A stretch of 64,000 nt of DNA from CAWIUB01 sp963839995 (GCA_963839995.1 CAWIXH010000019.1:56153-120152); one strand, 5' to 3'. Positions 1 through 8,835 are shown, counted from the first letter of the stretch. Notes: generated from the letters alone by a model not told the origin. Numbers and translations: made by a program.

Positions 1-732
1 AGTCAGCGGGCCGACCCACAGGATGCTCTTGCGGATTCGGTCTAAGTCGCGACCTTCGCGCTCGCAGTGTCCGGCGAGCACGTCGAGCTTGGCCTTGACC
101 TGCTCGGGCCCGGCGTGCGGCCCGGCAAACAGGTTGCTCGCGTCGCCGTAGCGGGCGAGCAGTCTCAGCGTTTTCTTCTCGCCGCCCCCGCCGATCATGA
201 TCGGCGGGTGGGGGCGGGTGAGCGGTTGCGGGACGTTGCGGGTTTCGGCGAGCCGGTAGTGCCGGCCGGCGTAAGGGCCGGTGTCGTCGCTCCACATCTG
301 GTGCACGATCTGCAGCGTCTCCTCCAGCCGCTCGAAGCGCTCGGCGAGCGGCGGGAACGGCACGCCGAATGCGGCATGTTCGCGTTGGTACCAGGCGGCG
401 CCGATACCGAGCACCGCGCGCCCGCCGGAGAGCACATCCAACGTGGACACGATCTTCGCCAGCAGGGCTGGGTGGCGGTAGGTGACGCCGGTGACCAGCA
501 GCTGCAACTCGACCGTGTTCGTGTTTCCGGCGAGGAACCCGAGCGTCGTGTAACCCTCCAACATGGGCTGATCGACGCCGCCGGCCATGTCTAGCTGCAG
601 GTAGTGATCCATCACCGACAGGTTTGCCACGCCTGCGTCCTCGGCTGCCCGGCCGACCCGCGCCAGGGCGGGTCCGATCGCCGCCGGTCCGCCGGGCAGC
701 GCGAAGTTGACCAGGTGTACGCCGATCCTCAT
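1..732 (-). CDS. LLM-class F420-dependent oxidoreductase (3' end outside window)
   Basis: The reverse strand is open from an ATG at 732 to the window edge, so the C-terminal part is missing. The protein begins MRIGVHLVNFALPGG and has the luciferase-like monooxygenase pattern: an early 'MDHY' segment, 'VTYRHPALLAK', 'GRAVLGIGAAW', 'HPPIMIGGGGEKKTL' and 'YGDASNLF'. Family members bind the deazaflavin F420 in a TIM barrel and transfer hydride to varied substrates; the substrate here cannot be read from sequence. It is the last of three same-strand genes (F420 reductase-like, SDR, this one), so a shared redox task is likely. An 18-bp tandem repeat separates it from the SDR gene. Confidence 0.85.
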   Translation of the reverse strand, partial: MRIGVHLVNFALPGGPAAIGPALARVGRAAEDAGVANLSVMDHYLQLDMAGGVDQPMLEGYTTLGFLAGNTNTVELQLLVTGVTYRHPALLAKIVSTLDVLSGGRAVLGIGAAWYQREHAAFGVPFPPLAERFERLEETLQIVHQMWSDDTGPYAGRHYRLAETRNVPQPLTRPHPPIMIGGGGEKKTLRLLARYGDASNLFAGPHAGPEQVKAKLDVLAGHCEREGRDLDRIRKSILWVGPLT

Positions 733-750
733 GACGGTTCGCCTCTCTGT

Positions 751-836
751 CTTGTTGGTCAGCCCTGTCTTGTTGGTCAGCCCTGCCTTGTTGGTCAGCC
801 CTGCCTTGTTGGTCAGCCCTGTCTTGTCGGTCAGCG
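751..836. repeat. 18-bp tandem repeat, about 4.8 copies
   Basis: The unit cttgttggtcagccctgt starts at 751, 769, 787, 805 and 823; the last copy is partial and changed. A further partial copy may precede it. The last copy contains the stop codon of the SDR gene on the reverse strand. The array fills the gap between the SDR and LLM oxidoreductase genes. It looks like a small minisatellite that could vary in copy number. No CRISPR-like spacers are present. Confidence 0.9.
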
Positions 837-1706
837 GGCCGGGGCCAGCCCGACCAGCTGTTCGCTGATCTGCCACAGCCGGGCTGCCGCGGCCGCATCG
901 TACGAGCGCTTCGCGGACGTCTTCGGTTTGCGGTTGACAAAGTAGTGGCCGGTGACGCCTTGCACGTCGGGCGAGGAGGCCAGATAGATCGAGGTTGCCG
1001 CGCCGTTCTCAGGACTCTTCATGAATGGCCGGGCCAACGGGGTGAGGATCTTGTAGAAGCGTGCCGGGTCTTCGGCGCCGAACGCGGTGCGCACCACGCC
1101 GGGGTGCAGCACCGTGGCGGTGACGCCGGTGCCGTTCAGGCGACGGGCCAGTTCATAGGTGAACATCACGTTGGCCAGCTTCGACTGGTTGTAGGCGCGC
1201 TGGCCGGAGTAGTTGTGCTCGCCCTGCAGGTCCTCGAAGTCGATCGTGCCGATAGCTTGGGCACCGGAGGACACGGTGACGACCCGGGCCGGGGCGCTGT
1301 GCTCGAGCCGATCCAGCAGCAGGGCGGTCAGCAGGAACGGGGCGAGGTGGTTGACGGCGAAGGTGTGCTCCAGGCCGTCGGCGGTGACGTGCCGGTTGGC
1401 CCAGAATCCGCCCACGTTGTTGACCAGCACGTCCAGGCGCGGATAGCTGGCGAGGACCTCGCTCGCCAGGCGGCGTACCTCGGCCTGGCTGGACAGGTCC
1501 GCCGTGAACACATCGACGATTTGGTCCTCCGCCGCTGCGCGGACGTCGTTGGCCGCGGCCTCAGCTCGGCTGCGGTCGCGGCCAACGATGCCCAGGCGGG
1601 CACCCAGGGCAGACAGCCCGGCAGCGGTGGCCTTGCCGATGCCGCCGGTTCCGCCGGTGACCAGGACCGTCTTCCCGGCCATGAGGTCATTGGCGGGGTC
1701 AGCCAT
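831..1706 (-). CDS. Short-chain dehydrogenase/reductase (retinol dehydrogenase-like)
   Basis: A classical SDR of about 291 aa. The nucleotide-binding motif TGGTGGIG lies near residue 18, with the NNVG (NNAG-type) motif, the catalytic Ser in 'VVTVSSGA' and the catalytic YxxxK in 'YNQSKLAN'. Family members are NAD(P)-dependent oxidoreductases; the C-terminal layout resembles retinol dehydrogenase/WWOX-like SDRs. I chose the ATG at 1706, which has GGAG six bases upstream, over the in-frame ATG at 1718. The gene sits between the F420 reductase-like gene and the LLM oxidoreductase gene on the same strand. The substrate is unknown. Confidence 0.88.
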   Translation of the reverse strand: MADPANDLMAGKTVLVTGGTGGIGKATAAGLSALGARLGIVGRDRSRAEAAANDVRAAAEDQIVDVFTADLSSQAEVRRLASEVLASYPRLDVLVNNVGGFWANRHVTADGLEHTFAVNHLAPFLLTALLLDRLEHSAPARVVTVSSGAQAIGTIDFEDLQGEHNYSGQRAYNQSKLANVMFTYELARRLNGTGVTATVLHPGVVRTAFGAEDPARFYKILTPLARPFMKSPENGAATSIYLASSPDVQGVTGHYFVNRKPKTSAKRSYDAAAAARLWQISEQLVGLAPAR

Positions 1707-1735
1707 CGCTGACTCCATCGCGCGGCTCGGCGCGG

Positions 1736-2416
1736 TCAGCGCACGATCTTGAAGTTGAACATCGGTGTATTCAGCGCACCCATCAACCGCAGCCAGATCG
1801 GCACGATCATTTCGCTGCCCCGTGCAGTGGAGATGTCGCCCAGGTCGATCACGTCGCTGTGGCCGAAGCTCTCCAGCAGCGCGACGACGTCCTGCTTCGC
1901 TTCCGGGTCGTTGCCGGAGACGAACACGCTGTGCTCGCCATCGGCCAGCGCCTTCGGGTTGACCATCAGCGCCGCGGTCAGGGTGTTTAGCGTCTTGACC
2001 ACCCGGGCGTCTGGGAACGCGGCCTGGATCTGCTCGCCGAGGCTGTCGGTGTCCTTGACAAGCAGGGTGGGCGGCATACCCCGAGAGAAGTCCAACGGGT
2101 TCGCGATGTCCAACAGCACTTTGCCGGACAGGTTCTGCGCACCGGCCGCGGTCAGCACGCCGATGGACACGCCGCCCGAGGTGGCATTGACGACCAGCTC
2201 GGCGTCGGCGGCGGCGTCGGCGAAGGTCGCCAGCTTGACGTCGGTGTGCTCGGCAGCCCAGGCCGAATAGGGCGGGTTGCCCATGGCGTCGAGGGCGGTG
2301 CGGCTCAACGTGTCGGACACGTCGCGCGTGCCGACGGTCACGTCATGCCCCAGCTCGGCGAGCCGGCCGGCCAGAGCTTGGCCGACCATCCCGGTACCCA
2401 GCACAGCGATCTTCAT
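1736..2416 (-). CDS. NADPH-dependent F420 reductase-like protein
   Basis: The 226-aa protein opens with a Rossmann dinucleotide-binding motif (MKIAVLGTGMVGQALAGRL) followed by 'GHDVTVGTRD', as in F420H2:NADP+ oxidoreductases (Fno/NpdG) and related NAD(P)-binding proteins. Known Fno enzymes move hydride between NADPH and F420, which would supply reduced F420 to the LLM-class enzyme two genes downstream. The start is supported by AGGAG about eight bases upstream. It is the first gene of the operon that reads away from the tetR gene, and the shared promoter region carries two palindromes. A plain NADPH reductase of this fold cannot be excluded. Confidence 0.8.
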   Translation of the reverse strand: MKIAVLGTGMVGQALAGRLAELGHDVTVGTRDVSDTLSRTALDAMGNPPYSAWAAEHTDVKLATFADAAADAELVVNATSGGVSIGVLTAAGAQNLSGKVLLDIANPLDFSRGMPPTLLVKDTDSLGEQIQAAFPDARVVKTLNTLTAALMVNPKALADGEHSVFVSGNDPEAKQDVVALLESFGHSDVIDLGDISTARGSEMIVPIWLRLMGALNTPMFNFKIVR

Positions 2417-2468
2417 CGTGGTGACTCCTCACACATCTGTCGGGGGCGGTTCCCTATCGAGAGGGGAC

Positions 2469-2494
2469 GCTAGCAGACAGATCTGTCTACTAGC
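2469..2494. promoter_or_regulatory. Palindromic operator 1 in the tetR divergent promoter
   Basis: A 26-bp inverted repeat with one mismatched pair; the inner 14 bp AGACAGATCTGTCT (2475-2488) is perfect. It lies in the 185-bp gap between the leftward F420-reductase operon and the rightward tetR gene and is probably a TetR binding site. Confidence 0.72.
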
Positions 2495-2536
2495 AAGCGG
2501 CCTAGAATAGTGGGGGTTCCTCGCGACGACCTGGTG

Positions 2537-2560
2537 ATCAGACAGACTTGTCTGTATGAT
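2537..2560. promoter_or_regulatory. Palindromic operator 2 in the tetR divergent promoter
   Basis: A second inverted repeat with arms acagac / gtctgt around a TT centre (2542-2555) and further matching pairs outside. It shares the half-site cagacaga with operator 1 and lies about 45 bp before the tetR start, fitting autoregulation by the neighbouring TetR protein. Confidence 0.68.
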
Positions 2561-2601
2561 TCGGCAACGATTCAGCATCCCGTCCATCCGAGGTGAACCC
2601 C

Positions 2602-3180
2602 ATGCGGCCGACAGGCAGCACCCAGCAACCGGCGCGCCAGCGCATCCTGGACGCCGCGTTCCGGCTGTTCTATGCCCACGGCCCTCGCGGCGTCGGGGTG
2701 GACACGGTCATTGCCGAGTCCGGGGTCGCGAAGGCCACCCTGTACCGGCACTTCCCGCGCAAGGACGACCTGGTGCTGGCGTACCTGGACACGGTCGACC
2801 AGACCTGGTTCGGGCAGCTGCGCACCGCCGCCCGAGCCGCCGGCGACGATCCGCGTGAGCAGCTCGTCGGCATGTTCGATGCGCTGCGCACGGCCTGCCG
2901 GCGCGAGGGCTACCACGGGTGCGCGTTCATCAACGCTGCCGCCGAGTCCGAGTCCGGAAGCGACGTGCACGCTCGCACCGTCGAGCACAAGAACGTCGTA
3001 CGTGCCTGGGTCACCGACCTGGCCCGCCGCGCCGGCGCCACCCATCCGGACCGGCTCGGCCGGCAGCTGACCATCCTCCTCGACGGCGGCCTGGCCGGGG
3101 GCGTGCTCGACGCGGACTCAGCCACGCCCGAGGCCGCCAAGGCCGCAGCCCGGGTCTTGGTCGACGCGGCCCGGCGCTAG
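2602..3180 (+). CDS. TetR/AcrR-family transcriptional regulator
   Basis: A protein of about 192 aa with an N-terminal TetR helix-turn-helix: 'RQRILDAAFRLFYAHG' followed by 'VIAESGVAKATLYRHFPRK', the typical recognition-helix pattern. The C-terminal two thirds would be the ligand-binding and dimer domain and contain 'GYHGCAFINAAAE', common in this subgroup. The ATG at 2602 has GAGG eight bases upstream; a GTG at 2593 is an alternative. It probably represses both itself and the divergent redox operon through the two operators. The ligand is unknown. Its stop overlaps the likely original stop of the convergent multicopper oxidase gene. Confidence 0.9.
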   Translation: MRPTGSTQQPARQRILDAAFRLFYAHGPRGVGVDTVIAESGVAKATLYRHFPRKDDLVLAYLDTVDQTWFGQLRTAARAAGDDPREQLVGMFDALRTACRREGYHGCAFINAAAESESGSDVHARTVEHKNVVRAWVTDLARRAGATHPDRLGRQLTILLDGGLAGGVLDADSATPEAAKAAARVLVDAARR

Positions 3181-4660
3181 GCGCTGACTTGCACGGTGCC
3201 ATCATGCCGGCGTCTTCGTGGTCGAGGATGTGGCAGTGGTACACGGATCGGCCTGGATAGTCGGCGAAGTAGACCCGAATGCGCGTCCAGCCGTAGGCAG
3301 GCACGAGGACGACATCCTGCGGCACTGCCTCGGGGGTTCCGCCGGCGCTGTCCTGCAGAACCTGGAACGGCCAGACATGCAGATGGAACGGGTGAGCCAT
3401 CGGGCTGATATTGGTGATCAGCCAGTCTTCTATGGTGCCCAGCCGCGACATCTGGTCGGTCCGGTTCGGATCGAAGGTTCGCCCGTTGATGGTGAACGCC
3501 GCGCCGCGGGCGCCGATGCCGCCCATGCCCCCCATTCCGTTACTGCCCAGAGCCATGGCGAAGGTGAGTTGCCGAGTTGCGGCGACCGGGCCGTCGGGAA
3601 TCGCTGGGGCCGGCGGCTCGGGTGAGACTGTGGCGGCTCCGCCGCCGCCGGCGACCGTCACGGTGGCGAGGGCAACCGACCGAGTGGTGGACGAGGCGCC
3701 GCCCATCCCCATGCCGACGCTGCCCCGGTCGTAGGGGTCGGTGATCAGGTGGTGCAGGCCCGCGGCGCCCGGGCGGACGAGGATGTCGCCTCGATTGCCG
3801 GGAGCCAGCACGAGCCGATCAACGTCGCGTGGCGTAGGCAACGTGGAGCCGTCGACACTGAGTCGGGTCAGGCGATGACTCTCCAGGCGCAGCGACAACA
3901 CGCGGGAGGTGCAGGCGTTGATGATGCGCCACCGCTGCGGCGAGCCAGCGGTGGCGATCGACGTCGGGGCGAGTTGGCCGTTGACCAGCACCCACCGGCC
4001 CTCGCGGCCCATCATCCTGGACATGGCGCTGCTGTCCGCGACCCGGCCGGACTCATCGATGGTGGTGTCCGTAATCACCAGTATCCGGTCTGCTGCCGTC
4101 GACGTGGCGTGGTCGTCATCGACGATGAGGGCTCAAGCGAGGCCGCCGAAGATCTGGCCGGCAACGTGGCCGTGATGGTGTGGGTGATACCACAGCGTGC
4201 CGGGCGGGTGGTCAGGCGGAATCCGGTATGCGTAGTCGAATGAGGCGCCGGGCTCGACCGAGATGAACGGGTTGTCGCTGTTTCCGACGGGCGAGACGTA
4301 CAGGCCGTGAGTGTGCAGGTTGGTCGGCTGGTCGAGGTTATTGGTGAGGCGAATGCGGAGCAGGTCACCGGGATGCACCCGCAACGTCGGGCCGGGCGAC
4401 GATCCGTTGTAGCCGAGGGCGGATGTACGCCGCCCAGCCAGGCGCACGCCAGGCGCGGCGGTCAGGTGCACGGTCAGCAGTCCGCCGCTGCTGGCCAGCA
4501 CGGCGGGCTCGACCAACGCCTCGCCGGTAGCCCCAGGCGTGGCGGATCCGCTGCGGTCTCCCAGCCGAGCCAGCCAGCCGCCGGCACCAACCGCCACGCT
4601 GACCGTTCCGAGACCGGCCGGCTGCAGCGCCCGCCGGCGGCTGATCGGCCGACCGGTCAC
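3177..4660 (-). pseudogene. Multicopper oxidase, broken by an in-frame TGA and a 3' frameshift
   Basis: The reading frame starts at an ATG at 4660 with a twin-arginine-like leader (RPISRRRALQ). All copper-ligand motifs of a laccase/CueO-type oxidase are present: 'HTHG', 'WYHPHHHGH', 'HPFHLHVWPF' and 'HCHILDHEDAGMM'. A TGA at 4133-4135 interrupts the frame just after 'GQIFGGLA'; the same frame continues with 'ALIVDDD', and family proteins usually have Gly there, so GGA to TGA is the simplest change. Near 3200 one base seems lost: after MM the shifted frame reads GTVQVSA and stops at 3177-3179, a normal end, whereas the actual frame runs on into the tetR gene. Two lesions suggest a pseudogene or assembly errors. 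It follows pyruvate phosphate dikinase by only 6 bp. Confidence 0.85.
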
Positions 4661-4666
4661 TGCAGC

Positions 4667-7423
4667 TCAGCGTGAGTCGCTACCGCCCTTCCCTCCGCCG
4701 TGTGCGAGGGCGGAACGGCCGGCTTCGAGACGTGCTACGGGCACCCGGAACGGCGAGCAGGACACGTAGTCGAGCCCCGCCGCGTCGAAGAAGTGGATCG
4801 ACTCCGGGTCGCCGCCGTGCTCGCCACACACGCCCACCTGCAGCGCCGGGTTGGCTCGCCGGCCCTCGTCGACGGCGATCTGAACCAGCCGCCCGACCCC
4901 GGCTTGGTCGAGGGTGTCGAACGGCGAGGCGTCGAAGATCCGGTCCTCGAAGTAGATAGGGAAGAACGCAGCCTCGACATCGTCGCGGCTGAACCCCCAG
5001 GTCGTCTGGGTGAGGTCGTTCGTGCCGAAGGAGAAGAAGTCTGCGGCAGCAGCGATATCACCGGCGGTCAGCGCGGCGCGGGGGAGTTCGATCATCGTCC
5101 CGATCGGGATCTCCAACTGGTCGCCCGACGACTCCACGACCTCCGCGATGACTCTTTCGACGTCGCGTCGGGTGATTTCCAACTCGGGCACCGTGGCCAC
5201 CAGCGGCACCATGATCTCGGCGCGCGCGTCGACGCCTTGTCGCCTAGCCTCGACGGTCGCCTCGGCCACGGCTCGGGTCTGCATCTCGAACAGTCCTGGT
5301 ATGGCAAGGCCAAGGCGCACACCACGCAGGCCAAGCATCGGGTTGACCTCTCGCAGCTTGTCGAGCGCCGCCAGCAACCGGGTGTCGCGCTCGTCCGCCC
5401 CCCCGTCGGCATTGGCGAGCGCGACGCGCACGGCGAGCTGCGTGCGGTCGGGCAGGAACTCGTGCAGCGGCGGATCGATGAGCCGGATCGTGACTGGCAG
5501 CCCGTCCATCGCCGTGAGGATTCCCACGAAGTCCTCGCGTTGCAGCGGCAGCAGCGCCGCAAGCGCGGCATCGCGCTCGTCTTGGGTATCCGCGAGGACG
5601 AGGTCCTCCACGTATTGCCGGCGGTCGCCGAGGAACATGTGCTCCGTGCGGCACAGCCCGATTCCCTGCGCGCCGAATCGGCGCGCCCGGGCGGCATCCT
5701 CTGGCGTGTCGGCGTTTGCCTCGATGTGCAGACGCCGCCGGGTGTCAGCGTGCTGGAGGATCCGGTGCACGGCGCGGACGATGTCGCCGACCTCTGGTGC
5801 GTCCGGGTCGAGGCGGCCTTCGAAGTAATCCACGACCGGTGGTGGCTGGACGGCCACCCGGCCGAGGTAGACCGCGCCGCTGGTGCCATCGATCGAGATC
5901 TGGTCGCCCTCGTGGACCACGACGTCCGCTCCGATCAGCTGACGCCCCTCCTCGTCCATGGTGAGTTCTTCCGCGCCGACCACGCACGGCTTGCCCATGC
6001 CGCGGGCGACGACGGCGGCGTGGGCGGTCTTGCCGCCCCGGGTGGTCAGCACGCCGGCTGAGGCGACGATCCCGGCCATGTCGTCGGGGTTGGTCTCCCG
6101 GCGGACCAGGATCACGCTTTCGCCGGCTTCCCCTCGGCTGACGGCGGTGGCCGAGTCGAAGACCGCAGCGCCGACGGCGGCACCAGGGGAGGCGTTGATC
6201 CCGGTCGTCAGCCGGACGGTGTCGCCGGCCGGCACGAACTGCGGGAACATCAGCTGGCTGAGCTCGCGGCCGGAAACGCGGCGCAGCGCCTCGTCCATGT
6301 CGATGACGCCCTCGTCGACGAGCTGGCAGGCGACCCGGAACGCGGCTGGTGGCGTGCGCTTGCCGACCCGGGTCTGCAGCATCCACAGCTTGCCGCGTTC
6401 GATGGTGAACTCGATGTCGCACAGGTCGCGGTAGTGCTTCTCCAGGATGTCCGCGTTGCGCAACAGGTCCTGGTATGACTTCGGATCCAGCCGCTCGAGC
6501 TCGGAGATAGGCAGCGCATTGCGGATGCCGGAGACAACGTCTTCGCCCTGGGCATTGAGCAGGTAGTCACCGTAGAGGCCGGGATGCCCAGAGGCGGGGT
6601 CGCGGGTGAACGCGACGCCGGTGCCGGAGTCCGCGCCCTTGTTGCCGAAGACCATGGACATGATGTTGACCGCGGTGCCCAGGTCGTCGGGGATGTGCTC
6701 CTGTCTGCGGTAGACGGCGGCGCGCTCGGTATTCCACGAGTGGAACACGGCCTGGATGGCGAGTCCCAGCTGCTCGCGCGGCTCCTGGGGGAACGCGTGG
6801 CCGGTCTGGTCGAGCACCACCTGCTTGTACGTGGCGACCAGATCCCGCAACCGGTCGGGTGACAGGTTCGCGTCGTCCGTCTGATCCTGCTGCTTCGCCG
6901 CGTCGAGAACGTCGGCGAAGTAGCGCGCGTCGATGCCGAGCACGGTGCGGCCGAACATCTGGATCAGCCTCCGGTAGGAGTCCAGAGCGAACCGTTCGTC
7001 GCCCACCTGAGCGGCGAGGCCCTGAACGGACTGGTCGTTCAGGCCGATGTCGAGAACCGTCTCCATCATCCCGGGCATGGAGAACCGGGCACCGGACCGT
7101 ACGGACACCAGCAGCGGATCGTCCGGCTGCCCCAGCCGCTGCCCGGCTCGGGCCTCGAGCGCGGCGAGGTGTGCGTCCACCTGCGCGGATAGCTCGGGGG
7201 GCTCCGCGCCGTCGCGCAGATAGCGCCGGCACGCCTCGGTAGTGATGGTGAACCCCGGCGGCACGGGCAGCCCGAGCCGGCTCATCTCAGCCAGGCCGGC
7301 GCCCTTGCCGCCGAGGAGGTCGGCCTGGCTCCGGTCGCCTTCGGCGAAGTCATAGACGTATTTCGTTTCCGGCGCCGCCGGCTGGTCAGTCAGGTTCGGT
7401 AGCACCTCGCCCTTCAGCGTCAT
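4667..7423 (-). CDS. ppdK: Pyruvate phosphate dikinase
   Basis: A protein of about 918 aa, normal length. It interconverts pyruvate, ATP and Pi with PEP, AMP and PPi. The N-terminal ATP-grasp domain begins 'LLGGKGAGLAEMSRLGLPVP'; the swivelling phosphohistidine domain has 'TRGGKTAHAAVVARGMGKP' with the catalytic His near residue 468; the C-terminal PEP/pyruvate TIM barrel has the catalytic Cys in 'GVCGEHGGDP'. I chose the ATG at 7423, with GGAGAGG six bases upstream, over a TTG at 7438. It reads divergently from the Acg-like gene, so the DevR-like boxes at 7694-7736 could serve both. In low-oxygen metabolism this enzyme can work toward gluconeogenesis or PPi-linked energy saving. Confidence 0.95.
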   Translation of the reverse strand: MTLKGEVLPNLTDQPAAPETKYVYDFAEGDRSQADLLGGKGAGLAEMSRLGLPVPPGFTITTEACRRYLRDGAEPPELSAQVDAHLAALEARAGQRLGQPDDPLLVSVRSGARFSMPGMMETVLDIGLNDQSVQGLAAQVGDERFALDSYRRLIQMFGRTVLGIDARYFADVLDAAKQQDQTDDANLSPDRLRDLVATYKQVVLDQTGHAFPQEPREQLGLAIQAVFHSWNTERAAVYRRQEHIPDDLGTAVNIMSMVFGNKGADSGTGVAFTRDPASGHPGLYGDYLLNAQGEDVVSGIRNALPISELERLDPKSYQDLLRNADILEKHYRDLCDIEFTIERGKLWMLQTRVGKRTPPAAFRVACQLVDEGVIDMDEALRRVSGRELSQLMFPQFVPAGDTVRLTTGINASPGAAVGAAVFDSATAVSRGEAGESVILVRRETNPDDMAGIVASAGVLTTRGGKTAHAAVVARGMGKPCVVGAEELTMDEEGRQLIGADVVVHEGDQISIDGTSGAVYLGRVAVQPPPVVDYFEGRLDPDAPEVGDIVRAVHRILQHADTRRRLHIEANADTPEDAARARRFGAQGIGLCRTEHMFLGDRRQYVEDLVLADTQDERDAALAALLPLQREDFVGILTAMDGLPVTIRLIDPPLHEFLPDRTQLAVRVALANADGGADERDTRLLAALDKLREVNPMLGLRGVRLGLAIPGLFEMQTRAVAEATVEARRQGVDARAEIMVPLVATVPELEITRRDVERVIAEVVESSGDQLEIPIGTMIELPRAALTAGDIAAAADFFSFGTNDLTQTTWGFSRDDVEAAFFPIYFEDRIFDASPFDTLDQAGVGRLVQIAVDEGRRANPALQVGVCGEHGGDPESIHFFDAAGLDYVSCSPFRVPVARLEAGRSALAHGGGKGGSDSR

Positions 7424-7693
7424 CGCGATCCTCTCCAATTCACTGGTCGACGGCGGCGAGGGCCGCCGACGTACGGTCGAGCCGAGGTCGGGCCGGCGCT
7501 ACTTCACGGCCACGCCGACGTCAGGATAGGCCGAGTCATCGCTGCCTCGTGTCCCCACATCATCACACTGGGTCCACGACGCCGTCGACCAGGCCCGGTG
7601 TCGCTGGTGCGGACACGATCGCTCCTGATCGGACGGCGCTACGCTCGGCTACCTTGAAAGCGATTCAAGTGTCGCCCACCCAAGGTCGCTGCG

Positions 7694-7713
7694 GTCGGGC
7701 CAAATGTCGCGGA
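7694..7713 (-). promoter_or_regulatory. DevR/DosR-like box A
   Basis: Read on the reverse strand, this 20-mer matches the published DosR consensus TTSGGGACTWWAGTCCCSAA at about 14-15 of 20 positions, including CGACAT..GGCCCGA. It lies about 94-113 bp upstream of the Acg-like start. A DevR-like regulator is encoded in the same operon. Binding is an inference. Confidence 0.5.
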
Positions 7714-7716
7714 ACG

Positions 7717-7736
7717 AGCGGGACGTTCGCCCCTGA
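7717..7736 (+). promoter_or_regulatory. DevR/DosR-like box B
   Basis: The core GGGACGTTCGCCCC (7720-7733) matches the core of the DosR palindrome except for a few positions; about 13 of 20 overall. Its centre is 23 bp (about two helical turns) from box A, the sort of paired spacing seen in DosR-controlled promoters. Confidence 0.55.
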
Positions 7737-7806
7737 TGCTCGCCGCCGTCGGGGCGGCAAAGTCGACGATCAAATGGCGAGACTGGATGTGGAAACAGGT
7801 ATCGAG

Positions 7807-8796
7807 ATGACCTCGTTGATCAACCCGAAGCTGACCCAGGCGCTGCGCCGGGCGGCGGTTCGCGCCACTCTCGCGCCGTCGATCCACAACACGCAGCCAT
7901 GGCGATTCGTGCTTCGCGGCGATGCCCTGGAGATTCACGCCGACTGGAGCCGTCAGCTAAGGGTGATCGACCCGCGGGGGCGCCAGTTGTTGATCAGCTG
8001 CGGCTGCGCGGTGTTCAACGCGCGGGTGTCGCTGGCCGCCGCGGGCTACGACGCGAACGTCGAGCGGCTTGCGGACCCGGCGCGGCCGAATATGGTGGCG
8101 CGGCTGACGGTGCCCGACCGGCCCGGGAACTGGGTGCCGATCGGCGAGCTCGACGCGGCAATCGAGCAGCGGCGGACCAACCGCCGGCGGTTTGCCGACG
8201 AGGCGGTGCCACCCGAAGTGGTGTACGACCTGGTCCGCGCCGCGAACCTGGAAGGCGCGGAGCTCTTCGCGATCACCAGCCGGGAGCATCGGCGCGCGGT
8301 GGCGCGCCTGAGCCAGCAGGCCGACCAGCTGGAAAACGCCGATCCGGCCTACCGCGCCGAGCTGCGCGCGTGGACCACCGACGACTCGCGGCGTCTCGAC
8401 GGGGTTCCGGCGGCGGTCGTTCCGCACGTTGAGGCGGGCGCCGGCGACGACCTGCCCATCCGCGACTTCGACACTCGGGGCACCGGCTGGCTCCCCACCG
8501 GAACTCATTCGACCCTGAACCAGTGCCTGTTGCTGCTGGGGACGATGGAGGACGGGCCCGCGGCGTGGCTACGGGGCGGCGAGGCGCTCGAGCGGGTCCT
8601 GCTGGAGATTGCCGATCGTGGCTACGCGGGCAGCCCGTTGACGCAGGTCATCGAGGTGGCCCAAACCCACGCGCAGCTGCGCCAGGAGTTGCAGCTGGAC
8701 ATGCATCCGAACGTGCTGCTGCGCGTCGGCCGGGCACCGTCCACCCCCAACACCCGCCGGCGGCGGCTGGTGGACGTGCTGACCGAGGCCGAGTGA
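7807..8796 (+). CDS. Acg-family nitroreductase-like protein
   Basis: The protein of about 329 aa matches the length of Mycobacterium tuberculosis Acg (Rv2032). It opens 'LTQALRRAAVRATLAPSIHN' and continues TQPWRF, the Acg/nitroreductase N-terminal signature; later segments such as 'EQRRTNRRRF' and 'LNQCLLLLGT' fit the same family. Acg proteins are tandem-domain nitroreductase relatives that hold flavin but lack ordinary nitroreductase activity; acg is a classic DosR-regulon gene. I chose the ATG at 7807 because AGG lies seven bases upstream; an ATG at 7774 is possible. It leads an operon with the DevS-like and DevR-like genes, and two DevR-like boxes lie upstream. Confidence 0.85.
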   Translation: MTSLINPKLTQALRRAAVRATLAPSIHNTQPWRFVLRGDALEIHADWSRQLRVIDPRGRQLLISCGCAVFNARVSLAAAGYDANVERLADPARPNMVARLTVPDRPGNWVPIGELDAAIEQRRTNRRRFADEAVPPEVVYDLVRAANLEGAELFAITSREHRRAVARLSQQADQLENADPAYRAELRAWTTDDSRRLDGVPAAVVPHVEAGAGDDLPIRDFDTRGTGWLPTGTHSTLNQCLLLLGTMEDGPAAWLRGGEALERVLLEIADRGYAGSPLTQVIEVAQTHAQLRQELQLDMHPNVLLRVGRAPSTPNTRRRRLVDVLTEAE

Positions 8797-8835
8797 ACGC
8801 CCTGCCGCGACCATACGGCACCGATAGAGTGCACG

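Noticed and set aside
67..594. Long forward reading frames over the LLM oxidoreductase and many similar frames elsewhere
   Set aside because: They are shadows caused by high GC; the opposite strand shows clear protein families.
751..836. Tandem 18-bp repeats as a possible CRISPR array
   Set aside because: Units are contiguous with no spacers, and no cas gene is nearby.
4133..4135. In-frame TGA in the multicopper oxidase as a selenocysteine codon
   Set aside because: No SECIS-like hairpin was seen, the site is a Gly position away from the copper sites, and the gene has a second lesion.
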